A DNA stretch of 58,213 nucleotides from Candidatus Heimdallarchaeota archaeon (GTDB lineage Archaea > Asgardarchaeota > Heimdallarchaeia > JABLTI01), in assembly GCA_030614005.1 (NCBI GenBank), contig JAUWKS010000017.1, positions 1 to 58,213 of the forward strand. Direction: 5' to 3'. The translations under genes were made by a program, and so were the position numbers. The first letter of the stretch is position 1, and each line of letters starts with the position of its first letter. The notes beneath the pieces are model-generated. The model was not told the DNA's origin. It searched no databases and saw only the letters and a list, made by a program, of their open reading frames with translations. Below are positions 34,210-42,353 of the stretch, piece by piece.

Positions 34210-34686
34210 ATGGTGAAGATAATGGTGTTAAATAGAGTTGGTAAAGCCTTACGAATAATATCCGATGAAGATAAAAAGAAAATTGCCGTAGTTATAGATG
34301 GTCCTACAATCCTTCCTGATTTCCCTTTTTCGAAAATGAAATCATTAAGGAAATCTCTAAATCAAATTGGCATAGTCAGAACTGGCAAAATAATCACTGA
34401 TACTCAAATTAGTCAAAAAGATTCAGAGTTATTGAAAGCACAAGGATTTAGCGAAGAAATTGTTGGCAGTGATGTAGATATTCATGTCTCTATTCGCGCA
34501 TTAGAGATGATGAATAATGAAGGAATAGACATAGTTGCAGTTGGAACAGCAGATACAAATCTTTTTCCTATTCTATCTCAAATAAAACATAAAAAAAGTC
34601 TTATAGTAATAATTTGGGAAAAAGATATTACTCCGGCTATTGAGTCAATTGCTGATATAATTCTAACATTGGATCTACTCAAGTAA
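34210..34686 (+). CDS. NYN domain protein (TIGR00288-like)
   Basis: A 158-residue PIN-like NYN domain, probably a metal-dependent RNase. Expected acidic residues are in AVVIDGPTIL (Asp39), GSDVDIHVSIRALEM and VAVGTADTNLFPIL. The archaeal TIGR00288 group has this short length and these motifs. ATGs at 34210 and 34222 are both usable starts. The gap to uppS is 15 bases, so co-transcription is likely; the link between prenyl-lipid synthesis and an RNase is unexplained. Confidence 0.8.
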   Translation: MVKIMVLNRVGKALRIISDEDKKKIAVVIDGPTILPDFPFSKMKSLRKSLNQIGIVRTGKIITDTQISQKDSELLKAQGFSEEIVGSDVDIHVSIRALEMMNNEGIDIVAVGTADTNLFPILSQIKHKKSLIVIIWEKDITPAIESIADIILTLDLLK

Positions 34687-34713
34687 GTAATACTCGAACG
34701 TGTTGATTCTATT

Positions 34714-35133
34714 ATGGAAAATAACAAAAATGAAGTTGGAATTGAATATCCGTTTTATTTTAGAGAAAGTGAAAATCTTCAGATAATTGCAACAGATTTC
34801 GAGAACGGTATTTTCATCGCTATTTCCCATGTAGGAGCAAATAAATTAGGAACAACTGCGCTTTCTCTACCTGTTGATACAAGTTTAGGCCTCTCAAGTG
34901 AAAGAAGATATTCCGATTCACCTTCAGGGAGAAGAGGATTGACAAGTGCAACTGTTATAGGTTCAAGGAACGAAATTTATACTAAAGCTCTAGCTGAAAA
35001 GGTAGCAATAGCTACGAGTAAAATTGTTTACTTGTCAACTAATTTTAAAGAGCAAAATGAAAATTTGTTTACAGAGGCAATCACTCTTGTGGATGATCTT
35101 TTGAAACAATTTTTTGAAACAGACAAACTTTAA
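34714..35133 (+). CDS. PAC3/PAC4-like small protein (possible proteasome chaperone homologue)
   Basis: A 139-residue protein with no firm family. The order of features resembles eukaryotic proteasome-assembly chaperones PSMG3/PSMG4. A strand pair around GIFIAISHVGANKLGTTALSL is followed by a loop, then SATVIGSRNEIYTKALAEKVAIATSKIVYLSTNF and a closing helix LVDDLLKQFF. In PSMG4 I recall the matching stretch STSLLGD...LAQRLARKTNKQVFVSYNLQ. The loop (residues about 50-75) is longer here and Ser/Arg-rich. The assignment is by eye and needs structure comparison. It lies 27 bases after the NYN gene in the uppS run. Confidence 0.45.
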   Translation: MENNKNEVGIEYPFYFRESENLQIIATDFENGIFIAISHVGANKLGTTALSLPVDTSLGLSSERRYSDSPSGRRGLTSATVIGSRNEIYTKALAEKVAIATSKIVYLSTNFKEQNENLFTEAITLVDDLLKQFFETDKL

Positions 35134-35185
35134 AAATGGAAAATTATGCCCAAAGGGATTTTTATATAAAGGGTAAGGATAATAA

Positions 35186-35272
35186 ATGTCTAAATATGCA
35201 CATTTAGATAAGAATAAAAGATTAAATGTATCAATCTTAAATAGTAGTGCGTACTTAATGGAGAAAAACTAA
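35186..35272 (+). CDS. Possible 28-residue leader ORF before the gelsolin-like gene
   Basis: ATG at 35186 opens a 28-codon frame (MSKYAHLDKNKRLNVS...) that ends one base before the gelsolin-like start codon. A TATA-like TTTATATAAA (35161-35170) sits about 20 bases upstream, so a transcript could begin almost at this ATG. The frame overlaps a palindrome. There is no homology to call on; it may simply be chance in a leader. Confidence 0.25.
   Translation: MSKYAHLDKNKRLNVSILNSSAYLMEKN
35189..35208. promoter_or_regulatory. Palindrome near predicted transcription start of gelsolin/LC7 pair
   Basis: TCTAAAT-ATGCAC-ATTTAGA is a perfect 7-bp inverted repeat about 20-25 bases downstream of TTTATATAAAGGG (35161-35173), where archaeal transcription would start. 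Binding there would block RNA polymerase. The leader to the gelsolin-like gene is about 85 bases. Confidence 0.4.
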
Positions 35273-35273
35273 A

Positions 35274-36302
35274 ATGTCTATGAAATTTTATTTAGTACTA
35301 GAAGATGGGACTTTAGATGAAGAAAAAGAGTTTAACCAAGAAAGTACTAGAGTAATAATTGTAGTTGATGATCAATTTAAACGAATCTTTCTATGGAAAG
35401 GGGCAAATTCAGGTATAAAGAAGAAATTCATTGGTAGTAGAGCCGCTGCCGAATTACGAAAAACCTATTATGGATTTGCATACCGATTATCAGTTGTAGA
35501 AGAGGGAGATGAAACGAATGAATTTGAGTTTACAATTAAAAGATCAAGAGGAGAAGCAACCGTTGGTGTTGTTGAAGAAACTACTCGCGGAATTCCAACT
35601 AGCCCATCAACAATGGGATTAGAGCAGAATGTTGAATTTAAATTGAGAGGGGAAGAACCAGGTAAAAGGATAATTTATACTGATAAAGATAAAGCAGGAG
35701 CAAACCAATTCGCTGGTTCACGAGCAGAATCAGAAGGCAAAGGAACATCAAATGGTCCTAGAGCAAAGAGACCTGATCCTCAACCTCAAGGTCAAAAACA
35801 ACCTCAAAGACAAAGAACTATTTTAAGTGAAATGATGAGTAGTGGTGAAGAACCTCAAATGATTCGACCAGCACCAATTCAAGCAAAAAAGCCAGTAGCG
35901 AAAACTGCTGAAATGATTACCCCTCCACCTACTCCAACACAAACATCAGCACCACCCCCACAACCGGCTTCACAAAAAATGACGGAAGAAATAGATCCAA
36001 CTTATGCATTCAAAATCATTAAAGAGTTAGGAGTACCAGCAGGGTATGAAAGAGATCTAGTAATTGTTGGAACTGGCGTTTACAAACAACAAGGAACTGA
36101 ATTTCTTGTTCCTCCTAATCCACCTGAAGGAGTATTCTTAGCACCTGATCGTGTTCCAAGAATTGTCATAGAAAATGGTGTAGTTAAAGTTGTCGAAGTA
36201 TTAAAGAAGCTTGAAAAACAAGTAAAGAAAAAGGAAGAAGATGTACAATTTGACCAAGGTATAGAAGATTTGATGAGTACATTCCAAATAGAAATAGAGT
36301 AA
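35274..36302 (+). CDS. Gelsolin-like domain protein with Pro/Gln-rich linker
   Basis: A 342-residue protein. Residues about 24-85 form a single gelsolin-homology domain: RVIIVVDDQFKRIFLWKG, then KKKFIGSRAAAELRKTYYGF and RLSVVEEGDETNEF, the usual strand, W-K/G turn, long helix and final strand. Gelsolin-like proteins in Asgard archaea bind and remodel actin. A linker (about 115-235) rich in Pro, Gln, Ala and Arg follows. A conserved-looking C-terminal region (about 240-310, EEIDPTYAFKIIKELGVPAGYERD) has no family I know, and a charged coiled tail ends the protein. It is followed after 38 bases by an LC7 gene. No actin or profilin gene is in the window. Confidence 0.7.
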   Translation: MSMKFYLVLEDGTLDEEKEFNQESTRVIIVVDDQFKRIFLWKGANSGIKKKFIGSRAAAELRKTYYGFAYRLSVVEEGDETNEFEFTIKRSRGEATVGVVEETTRGIPTSPSTMGLEQNVEFKLRGEEPGKRIIYTDKDKAGANQFAGSRAESEGKGTSNGPRAKRPDPQPQGQKQPQRQRTILSEMMSSGEEPQMIRPAPIQAKKPVAKTAEMITPPPTPTQTSAPPPQPASQKMTEEIDPTYAFKIIKELGVPAGYERDLVIVGTGVYKQQGTEFLVPPNPPEGVFLAPDRVPRIVIENGVVKVVEVLKKLEKQVKKKEEDVQFDQGIEDLMSTFQIEIE

Positions 36303-36340
36303 AGGAAAAAATAATAAAAGAAATTTGAGAGTGAGAAATT

Positions 36341-36739
36341 ATGTCAATAAAAATTCCACCTGAAAAAGCAAAAGAGCTTGTAGCAGTATTACAGCAAATA
36401 ACCGCAGAAACTCAACTAGGAGCTCTAGCAATTGTTTCAGAAGCAGGAGAAAGAGTTGCTTTCTTTGCACAAAACAAAGAAATCGACCCTGTAGAACTCT
36501 CTGCAATGGCAGCTGCTCTTGTTTCCACGAGTAAGCTCTATCTTGATCGGTTGGCATTTAGTCCTCTTCAAGACATTATCCTTAGAGGAGCAAATGGTTT
36601 TATGGTAATGAAAGATCTTGGTAGATTTTATTTAATTGGCGGATCTACTGATCAGAAATCAATGCCACTAACAGTAAAAAGCTTGTCTACTCATGCTCCA
36701 ACGCTATCACAAATAATGGGTTCTGTCCCGTCTTCATAA
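36341..36739 (+). CDS. Roadblock/LC7 domain protein (second)
   Basis: A 132-residue single-domain Roadblock/LC7 protein. It opens with a long helix (PPEKAKELVAVLQQITAETQ), then LGALAIVSEAGERVAFFAQ and LSAMAAALVSTSKLYLDRL. The strands IILRGANGFMVMKDLG and RFYLIGGSTD follow. The second half departs from the first LC7 protein in the window, so they are not recent duplicates. Its position directly after the gelsolin-like gene, in the same transcript by spacing, suggests a link between GTPase regulation and cytoskeleton; that is inference. Confidence 0.85.
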   Translation: MSIKIPPEKAKELVAVLQQITAETQLGALAIVSEAGERVAFFAQNKEIDPVELSAMAAALVSTSKLYLDRLAFSPLQDIILRGANGFMVMKDLGRFYLIGGSTDQKSMPLTVKSLSTHAPTLSQIMGSVPSS

Positions 36740-36915
36740 TCTGGTGAAAAAACAATTACTTGTGCTTTGGGAAATATTCCCTCAGTCACATCTATTTCTC
36801 CTTTTTTAATTAGACAACATTTATTTGTGTAAATTTTTTTATAATGATAAGTTTATGTTGTCTATAGAAGGGATAACAAGAAAGAGAAAGAAGAGATCCA
36901 GAGGAGTTACAGGAA

Positions 36916-38211
36916 TTGAATCCATCCAAGATTAAAAAAATACAATTTATTAAAGATCCAATCCATGGGTATATTTTCATAGATGATTTAGTAAGAGAAC
37001 TTATAGATACTAGATATTTTCAGCGATTAAGAAGAATAAAACAACTCTCAGGATCGGAATATGTTTATCCAGGAGCAAATCATACTCGTTTCGAGCATTC
37101 TCTTGGAGTTAGCTATTTAGGAGAAAAAATGGCTCGTTCAATTACTAACGATGAAAACGTAACTCTTTCTGAAAAGGATATTAATTACGTAAAAATTGCT
37201 GGTTTATTACATGACATAGGTCATGGTCCTTTCTCACATACATTTGAAGCACTTCTATCTAAAGCAGACAAACATCACGAGGATCTTTCAAGATGGATTA
37301 TTCAAAAAAGTGAAATCGCTGACATCCTGAAAACTAATGGAGTGAATGTTGATATTGTAACAGGGTTAATCAATGGAAATAAGACTATTAAAGGCAAGGG
37401 GTATCTGAATCAGATTATTTCGGGCGCTTGTGATGTAGATAAAATGGATTTCATTGTTCGAGATTCCTATCATACAGGAGCAGAATATGGTCAAGTAGAT
37501 ATTATGAGAATACTCTATACAATGGGTGTATTTGAAGGAAATTTAGCAGTAAATTATTCAGCCTTACCTGCATTTGAAGCGTTTCTTATCGCTCGAGTAG
37601 AATCCTTTAGAACAATTTATTTCCACAAGGTTTCGAGGGCATCTCAACTTATGATCGTTCGTGCTATGGAATTAGCTGAAAAAGAGCTTGGTTTACTAGA
37701 TTTCAAAACACCTGAAGATTATCTAAAATTAGATGATTTTACAGTTTGGACTAAGCTATTAGAGAGTAAATCATCTAAAAAAATAATGAAGAAATTAGCT
37801 GATAGAAAACTCCTGAAGGTTGCTTTTGAAAGGGAATTTATGACAAGAGATGAATTTTTACAATCAACTTTAATCAAAGAAGATTATCGTCAAAGATTGA
37901 TTGAGGAAATTGCTAATAAAGCGAAACTAAAAGCAGAAGACATATTCATCGATATTCCAACACTCCCTAGTGTTCCTTATTCTCATTCAATAGATTTGCC
38001 AGCTTATGAAGTGCCTATGTTTAGAAGAGATGGAGTAAGTCAAGAGAAAAAAGAAGTCAAAATTAGAAACGTATCAAGAATATTCGAATCCCTAATGGGT
38101 ATGCTGTATATTTTTAGAGTTTATTCATTTGAAGAAAATAGAGAACAAGTGAGAAAGGCAGCAATAGAGGTTTTTGGTGAAAAGTCAATTGGAACTCAAA
38201 TATCATTTTGA
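36916..38211 (+). CDS. HD-domain phosphohydrolase (COG1078, SAMHD1/dGTPase-like)
   Basis: A 431-residue metal-dependent phosphohydrolase of the family that includes dNTP triphosphohydrolases. The HD metal-site residues are in HTRFEHSLGVSYL, AGLLHDIGHGPFSHTFE and ACDVDKMDFIVRDSYHTG. Upstream, FIKDPIHGYIFID and FQRLRRIKQL are typical COG1078 openers. The start is TTG at 36916 behind GAGGAGTTACAGG. The substrate is likely a (deoxy)nucleoside triphosphate. It is followed after 15 bases by the UPF0148 gene. Confidence 0.92.
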   Translation: MNPSKIKKIQFIKDPIHGYIFIDDLVRELIDTRYFQRLRRIKQLSGSEYVYPGANHTRFEHSLGVSYLGEKMARSITNDENVTLSEKDINYVKIAGLLHDIGHGPFSHTFEALLSKADKHHEDLSRWIIQKSEIADILKTNGVNVDIVTGLINGNKTIKGKGYLNQIISGACDVDKMDFIVRDSYHTGAEYGQVDIMRILYTMGVFEGNLAVNYSALPAFEAFLIARVESFRTIYFHKVSRASQLMIVRAMELAEKELGLLDFKTPEDYLKLDDFTVWTKLLESKSSKKIMKKLADRKLLKVAFEREFMTRDEFLQSTLIKEDYRQRLIEEIANKAKLKAEDIFIDIPTLPSVPYSHSIDLPAYEVPMFRRDGVSQEKKEVKIRNVSRIFESLMGMLYIFRVYSFEENREQVRKAAIEVFGEKSIGTQISF

Positions 38212-38226
38212 GTAGGTGTAAATGAA

Positions 38227-38610
38227 ATGTCAAACAAAACAAACGAGGATGGAATTAAAGCAATTGCAGAAGCATTACGTGCAGGTGGCACTTTACTAAG
38301 TACAGCTTGTCCCGTATGTGATTCTCCCTTAATAAGGATCAATGATAAAATTTACTGTAAAGTGTGCAATAAAGAAGTGATGATTTACAAAGATGAAAGT
38401 GAATTGCCGAAAGAAGTACAAAGAGCTCTTAAAAAGAATGCTGCATCCACTGGTGATTCAAATGAATCTAAGGTTCAGCAAACTATTAATAAAAAAATTG
38501 AAGCACTAAGAAAAAGACTTGAGGAAGCAGATGACCCAGATGAAATAATCAAGCTTTCAGATGCAATTGAAAAATTGCATGCAACGTTAACAAAAATAAG
38601 AGACGAATAA
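38227..38610 (+). CDS. UPF0148 zinc-ribbon protein
   Basis: A 127-residue protein of the archaeal UPF0148 family, related to the eukaryotic Sjogren autoantigen p27 (SSSCA1). The N-terminal helix IAEALRAGGTLLSTACPVC leads into one zinc ribbon (CPVC...CKVC, residues about 29-50). A coiled-coil C-terminus follows (KKIEALRKRLEEADDPDE). Function is unknown. It is co-directional with the HD gene and convergent with hef. Confidence 0.88.
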   Translation: MSNKTNEDGIKAIAEALRAGGTLLSTACPVCDSPLIRINDKIYCKVCNKEVMIYKDESELPKEVQRALKKNAASTGDSNESKVQQTINKKIEALRKRLEEADDPDEIIKLSDAIEKLHATLTKIRDE

Positions 38611-38623
38611 TAAAAATTGAAAA

Positions 38624-41092
38624 TCAGTCTTCTGGTTGATATTTCATTTTTATTATCTCAAGTATTTCTTTAGCCATTTTCTTTCCTATCCCTTTAAGCT
38701 CTTGAAGTTCTTCAGCAGAAGCATTGAAGAAATTTTCCAGAGAATCAAATTTTTTCAAAATACGTCTGGCAAGAACAGTGTTTATTTTTGGGAATCCAGC
38801 AACAATAAACTCTAACAATAATGCAGGATCAGTAGGAGCTTTTTCATTTCGAATTAAAGGAGTTTTATCAGATTGTAATTGTTCTCTTTTTGCAATATTT
38901 CGTAAAAATCTTGCAGTATCCTTTGGGTTTCTACTCCAAATTAAACCAATGTCAAAATTAATCACAATAGATGAAATTGCACCTCTAATTGCTTCAGGAT
39001 TCAAGGCTCTATGACCGTATAATGTTTCTCCTTCGATTATTAAAATTGGTTTTTCATAGTTTCTTTTGAGAGCAATTAATTGAGGAAAGAGACGACCGTC
39101 AATAATACTTTGACTTAAATCTGCAACATCTTTTCTTTCGACACCAACACGAGAACTTAGAATATAATCAGCAATCTCCAGCTGTTGTAAATCTATTTTT
39201 ACTCCTAGTTCAGTTAATTCCTTTGCAATACCTGATTTTGATTCTCGAGTGTCAACAAAAATTTTAATTTGTTGATCTTTTGTTGGTTTATCGTCAGGGG
39301 TTGTTTTAAAATCTAGCAATGCAGAGAATTCATTTTCTGAAGGTTCAATTATTTCTGTAATTTCTCCAGTTTCAGCTTCAACCTCCAACTTGCTTAATGC
39401 TTCATCAGAGAAAATTGAAAGGTCATCAAGTCCCCCCTCATCTAATACTTTGTCTTCCTCTATTGGTTTTTCATCATTAGAAGATGAAGCTGCAGCGAAG
39501 AAATCTTCCATTGTTCTTTGTTGCAAATCAATTTGAGGTTTACGTATTTTCTCTAAATCTCTAAGATTTCTTTTCATTTGTCTTTCTTTATGTCTTGCAG
39601 CCCAGAAATACCCTTCATCACGAGTTCCTTTCGTTATTAGCACTACAACTCTACCAGCTCTATTCCTACCCGTTCTTCCTCTACGTTGAATATTCCTTAT
39701 CGCTGAAGGCACACAATCATAAAAAGTGACTAAATCACATTCAGATATATCTAAGCCTTCCTCACCAACACTGGTTGCAACTAAGCAGTTTAATTCGCCA
39801 TCACGGAATTGTTGCATTATTTCGAGTTGCTTCTTTTGAGAGAAACCTTTATCACCAGATTTTGAAGCTTGTCCAACAAATCTAGAAGCTTTAACACCTT
39901 TCAATTTATTCAAAGTATCTGCCAGCAATTTTGCTGAATTTCTATATTGAGTGAAAACCAATATTCTCGAATCAGGACTTGTAGTAATAGATTCTTGAAC
40001 GATCTTTTCCAATTCAGGGATTTTAGGATGCTCTAAACCTTCTTCCCGGATTTGATGTGAAACATCATATGCGACAACCAGCGCATCCTCATTTATCAAA
40101 TTTATCAGAGTGCGAGTTGCTTTTGACCCTTTAGCTTCTTTTCTCATTTTATCAAAATATTTGAGCAATGAGCTAATGCTTTGTGTTTCCAATAGCTCTA
40201 AAGCATGTGTTAATCTAATAGAAGAACCAACTAAGCCTAATGCAAGATAAAGTTCAGAAGGGTCTTCGGTCTGATCAAACTGTTTTGTTATAATTGGAGG
40301 AAGCTGAAGTAAATCGCGGCGTTTAATATTTACTCCAGATGTTTTTATCCAACCTAGTCGTTTCAATTCCTTTAGCTTTCTTGACAGAGAGCCTTCAAGA
40401 AGTGATTTGATCCTTAGAAATTTTTTCGGAAGTTCAACGTGAATCCAATCCACATCAGTTTTTTGAACGTAAGGTTGAACATCTTTTGAAGTGTCTAATC
40501 GGGTCTCAACATTTCTTATTGAAAGATTTTCACAAACATGATTGATTTTTTCTTTATCAGAACCAGGAGAAGCCGTTATCGCAAAAATAAGTTTGTTTTT
40601 TGCTTTTCTCATATATTGTTTAGCAACATAAACATAAGCGTACTCTCCAACTGCACGATGGGCCTCATCAACACCCAGCAATGAACATCTAGACAAGTTC
40701 AAGCGCTCAGCTAGTAAATCGTTCTCAACTACTTGTGGTGTGGCAATTATTATTTGCCCTTGTTTCCAAATTTTTCTTCGTTTTTCTGGAGCAGTTGAAC
40801 CTGAGAGCATCACAATTTCTTCATCTATTATATTGAAGACTTTTTGGAATGTTTTGAGATGCTGTTCAACTAAGGGTTTTGTTGGTGCCATAATAAGAAT
40901 AAAAGAATCTGGATGTTGTTCCATTCTTCTTGCAGTAAGTAAAGCTAGAATAATCGTTTTTCCTAAACCGGTAGGTAGAACAACTAGAGTATTATTTGAG
41001 AGACTACTCGCAAAAATCGTTTGTTGGTAAAGACGAGCTTCAATGGTGCCCGGTTTCAGATATTTATGTTCTACGAACTTCTTTTCACTCAT
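38624..41092 (-). CDS. hef: Hef: FANCM-like helicase fused to XPF-type nuclease
   Basis: An 822-residue repair protein acting on stalled forks and branched DNA. The N-terminal SF2 helicase has Walker A VVLPTGLGKTII, DEAH box GVDEAHRAVG, motif III ITASPGSD and motif VI QRRGRTGRNRAG. After an acidic linker (about residues 530-610) comes the XPF/Mus81 nuclease: FVDTRESKSGI, then DYILSSRVGVERKDVADL (ERKxxxD). A tandem helix-hairpin-helix end follows (LEELQELKGIGKKMAKEIL type). All catalytic motifs are intact. It is convergent with UPF0148. Confidence 0.96.
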   Translation of the reverse strand: MSEKKFVEHKYLKPGTIEARLYQQTIFASSLSNNTLVVLPTGLGKTIILALLTARRMEQHPDSFILIMAPTKPLVEQHLKTFQKVFNIIDEEIVMLSGSTAPEKRRKIWKQGQIIIATPQVVENDLLAERLNLSRCSLLGVDEAHRAVGEYAYVYVAKQYMRKAKNKLIFAITASPGSDKEKINHVCENLSIRNVETRLDTSKDVQPYVQKTDVDWIHVELPKKFLRIKSLLEGSLSRKLKELKRLGWIKTSGVNIKRRDLLQLPPIITKQFDQTEDPSELYLALGLVGSSIRLTHALELLETQSISSLLKYFDKMRKEAKGSKATRTLINLINEDALVVAYDVSHQIREEGLEHPKIPELEKIVQESITTSPDSRILVFTQYRNSAKLLADTLNKLKGVKASRFVGQASKSGDKGFSQKKQLEIMQQFRDGELNCLVATSVGEEGLDISECDLVTFYDCVPSAIRNIQRRGRTGRNRAGRVVVLITKGTRDEGYFWAARHKERQMKRNLRDLEKIRKPQIDLQQRTMEDFFAAASSSNDEKPIEEDKVLDEGGLDDLSIFSDEALSKLEVEAETGEITEIIEPSENEFSALLDFKTTPDDKPTKDQQIKIFVDTRESKSGIAKELTELGVKIDLQQLEIADYILSSRVGVERKDVADLSQSIIDGRLFPQLIALKRNYEKPILIIEGETLYGHRALNPEAIRGAISSIVINFDIGLIWSRNPKDTARFLRNIAKREQLQSDKTPLIRNEKAPTDPALLLEFIVAGFPKINTVLARRILKKFDSLENFFNASAEELQELKGIGKKMAKEILEIIKMKYQPED

Positions 41093-41290
41093 TATTTTGA
41101 TTCCTACAATATTTTACTCTTGAAATCATTGATTGTGGGATAGTTTAAAGTATTCTACAGGGAGATAACCAAAAGTAAATTACAAAAGTTTTATGTTCAT
41201 TGCGATAAGTCTTTGTTGTGTTTCACATGAGAACAAACAAATTTTAAAAGAATTAAGAAATATAATAATTGCAATAGGAGCAACCGCAAT

Positions 41291-41761
41291 ATGGCAACTA
41301 AAATAGATGAAAGCAACATAGAATCTAAAAAGATGATTAAACTTGAAGAAAGAAAAGAATATCTCTCCTATTATTTGCAGCAACGTAAAGTAATTTTGTC
41401 TATACTAATTTCAATGTATGTTGTTCTGAATGTAATTGCTTCAATATTGACAACCTACTATCATTTTGTCAGTATATTTCTCTATGTAGGATTAATTATG
41501 TTAGTAATTATTTCTGGAATCATTGTAACAATAGTTTACGAAGGCGATTATTTTATAGCATTTCTGAGTTCAATTGTTATTGGAGTAATTCCAACTATCG
41601 AACTAATAATCGGTTTAGCAATTGCTAATCTTTATGGAGTAAATCTAATTTTAGTTGTTATTTCATTGATCCTATCTGTATGCTTGATATTTGTTCCATC
41701 TGTTTTAGTTCATTATAAATTAAAGAAGAGCAATATCAACAATAAGGAAGAACAGGAGTAG
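41291..41761 (+). CDS. Small four-helix membrane protein
   Basis: Not recognised. The 156-residue product has a charged cytoplasmic N-terminus (about 35 residues, KLEERKEYLSYYLQQRK) and four hydrophobic helices (ILISMYVVLNVIASIL, FLYVGLIMLVIISGIIVTIV and two more), ending in a charged tail. ATAGGAGC precedes the ATG. It lies 7 bases before another small membrane-protein gene, so the two are likely an operon and may form one complex. Confidence 0.7.
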   Translation: MATKIDESNIESKKMIKLEERKEYLSYYLQQRKVILSILISMYVVLNVIASILTTYYHFVSIFLYVGLIMLVIISGIIVTIVYEGDYFIAFLSSIVIGVIPTIELIIGLAIANLYGVNLILVVISLILSVCLIFVPSVLVHYKLKKSNINNKEEQE

Positions 41762-41768
41762 AGAAAAA

Positions 41769-42353
41769 ATGACTGAAAAAAACGAAACCACAATTATTGA
41801 GAGACTTAAAGATCCTTATTCAATGTACAGTTTTTTGACTTTAATCAGTTATATTATTATGATAATACTATATTTTGTTTTACCAGTTATAAAATCATAT
41901 AATAATGAAACTAAAACAGTAGCATATTATTATTGGAACGGCAACTTTCAAGAATTCGATTTATTGTCCGGGGATTTGGTTTCAACAGGAGTTTATGAAA
42001 CGCTTCCTGTTGATGCACATTATATATTGATAATCAGTATTTTCTTGCTTATGGCTTTATCAATTGCACAGATAGCAACGATAATTTTCAGTAAAAAATT
42101 AACGAAAAAGAGTTTCCTCAACATCTTTATCATTCCTACCTTTTTGTTCAACTCACTATTGCTTTTCGGTTTTTTTTCATTTTTTCATTGGATACGAACA
42201 AGATCGTCGAATGATTTGACTTTTAATATGGTGACGCCGTTAATCTATATTTTATTTATTGGAATATTGCTAACATTAGTAGTAGTGATTTATGCGGCGA
42301 TTCTGACGATAGCCGAAAAAAGGAAAGATAGCAGAAGAAGTCAACTCAGCTAA
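41769..42353 (+). CDS. Small multi-pass membrane protein
   Basis: Not recognised. The 194-residue product has a first helix (TLISYIIMIILYFVLPVIK) and an extracellular loop with several Tyr/Trp residues and the phrase NGNFQEFDLLSGDLVSTGVYE. Three further helices follow, then a basic tail (EKRKDSRRSQLS). Its stop codon overlaps that of the convergent DUF2797 gene by two bases. It is paired with the preceding membrane gene. Confidence 0.7.
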   Translation: MTEKNETTIIERLKDPYSMYSFLTLISYIIMIILYFVLPVIKSYNNETKTVAYYYWNGNFQEFDLLSGDLVSTGVYETLPVDAHYILIISIFLLMALSIAQIATIIFSKKLTKKSFLNIFIIPTFLFNSLLLFGFFSFFHWIRTRSSNDLTFNMVTPLIYILFIGILLTLVVVIYAAILTIAEKRKDSRRSQLS

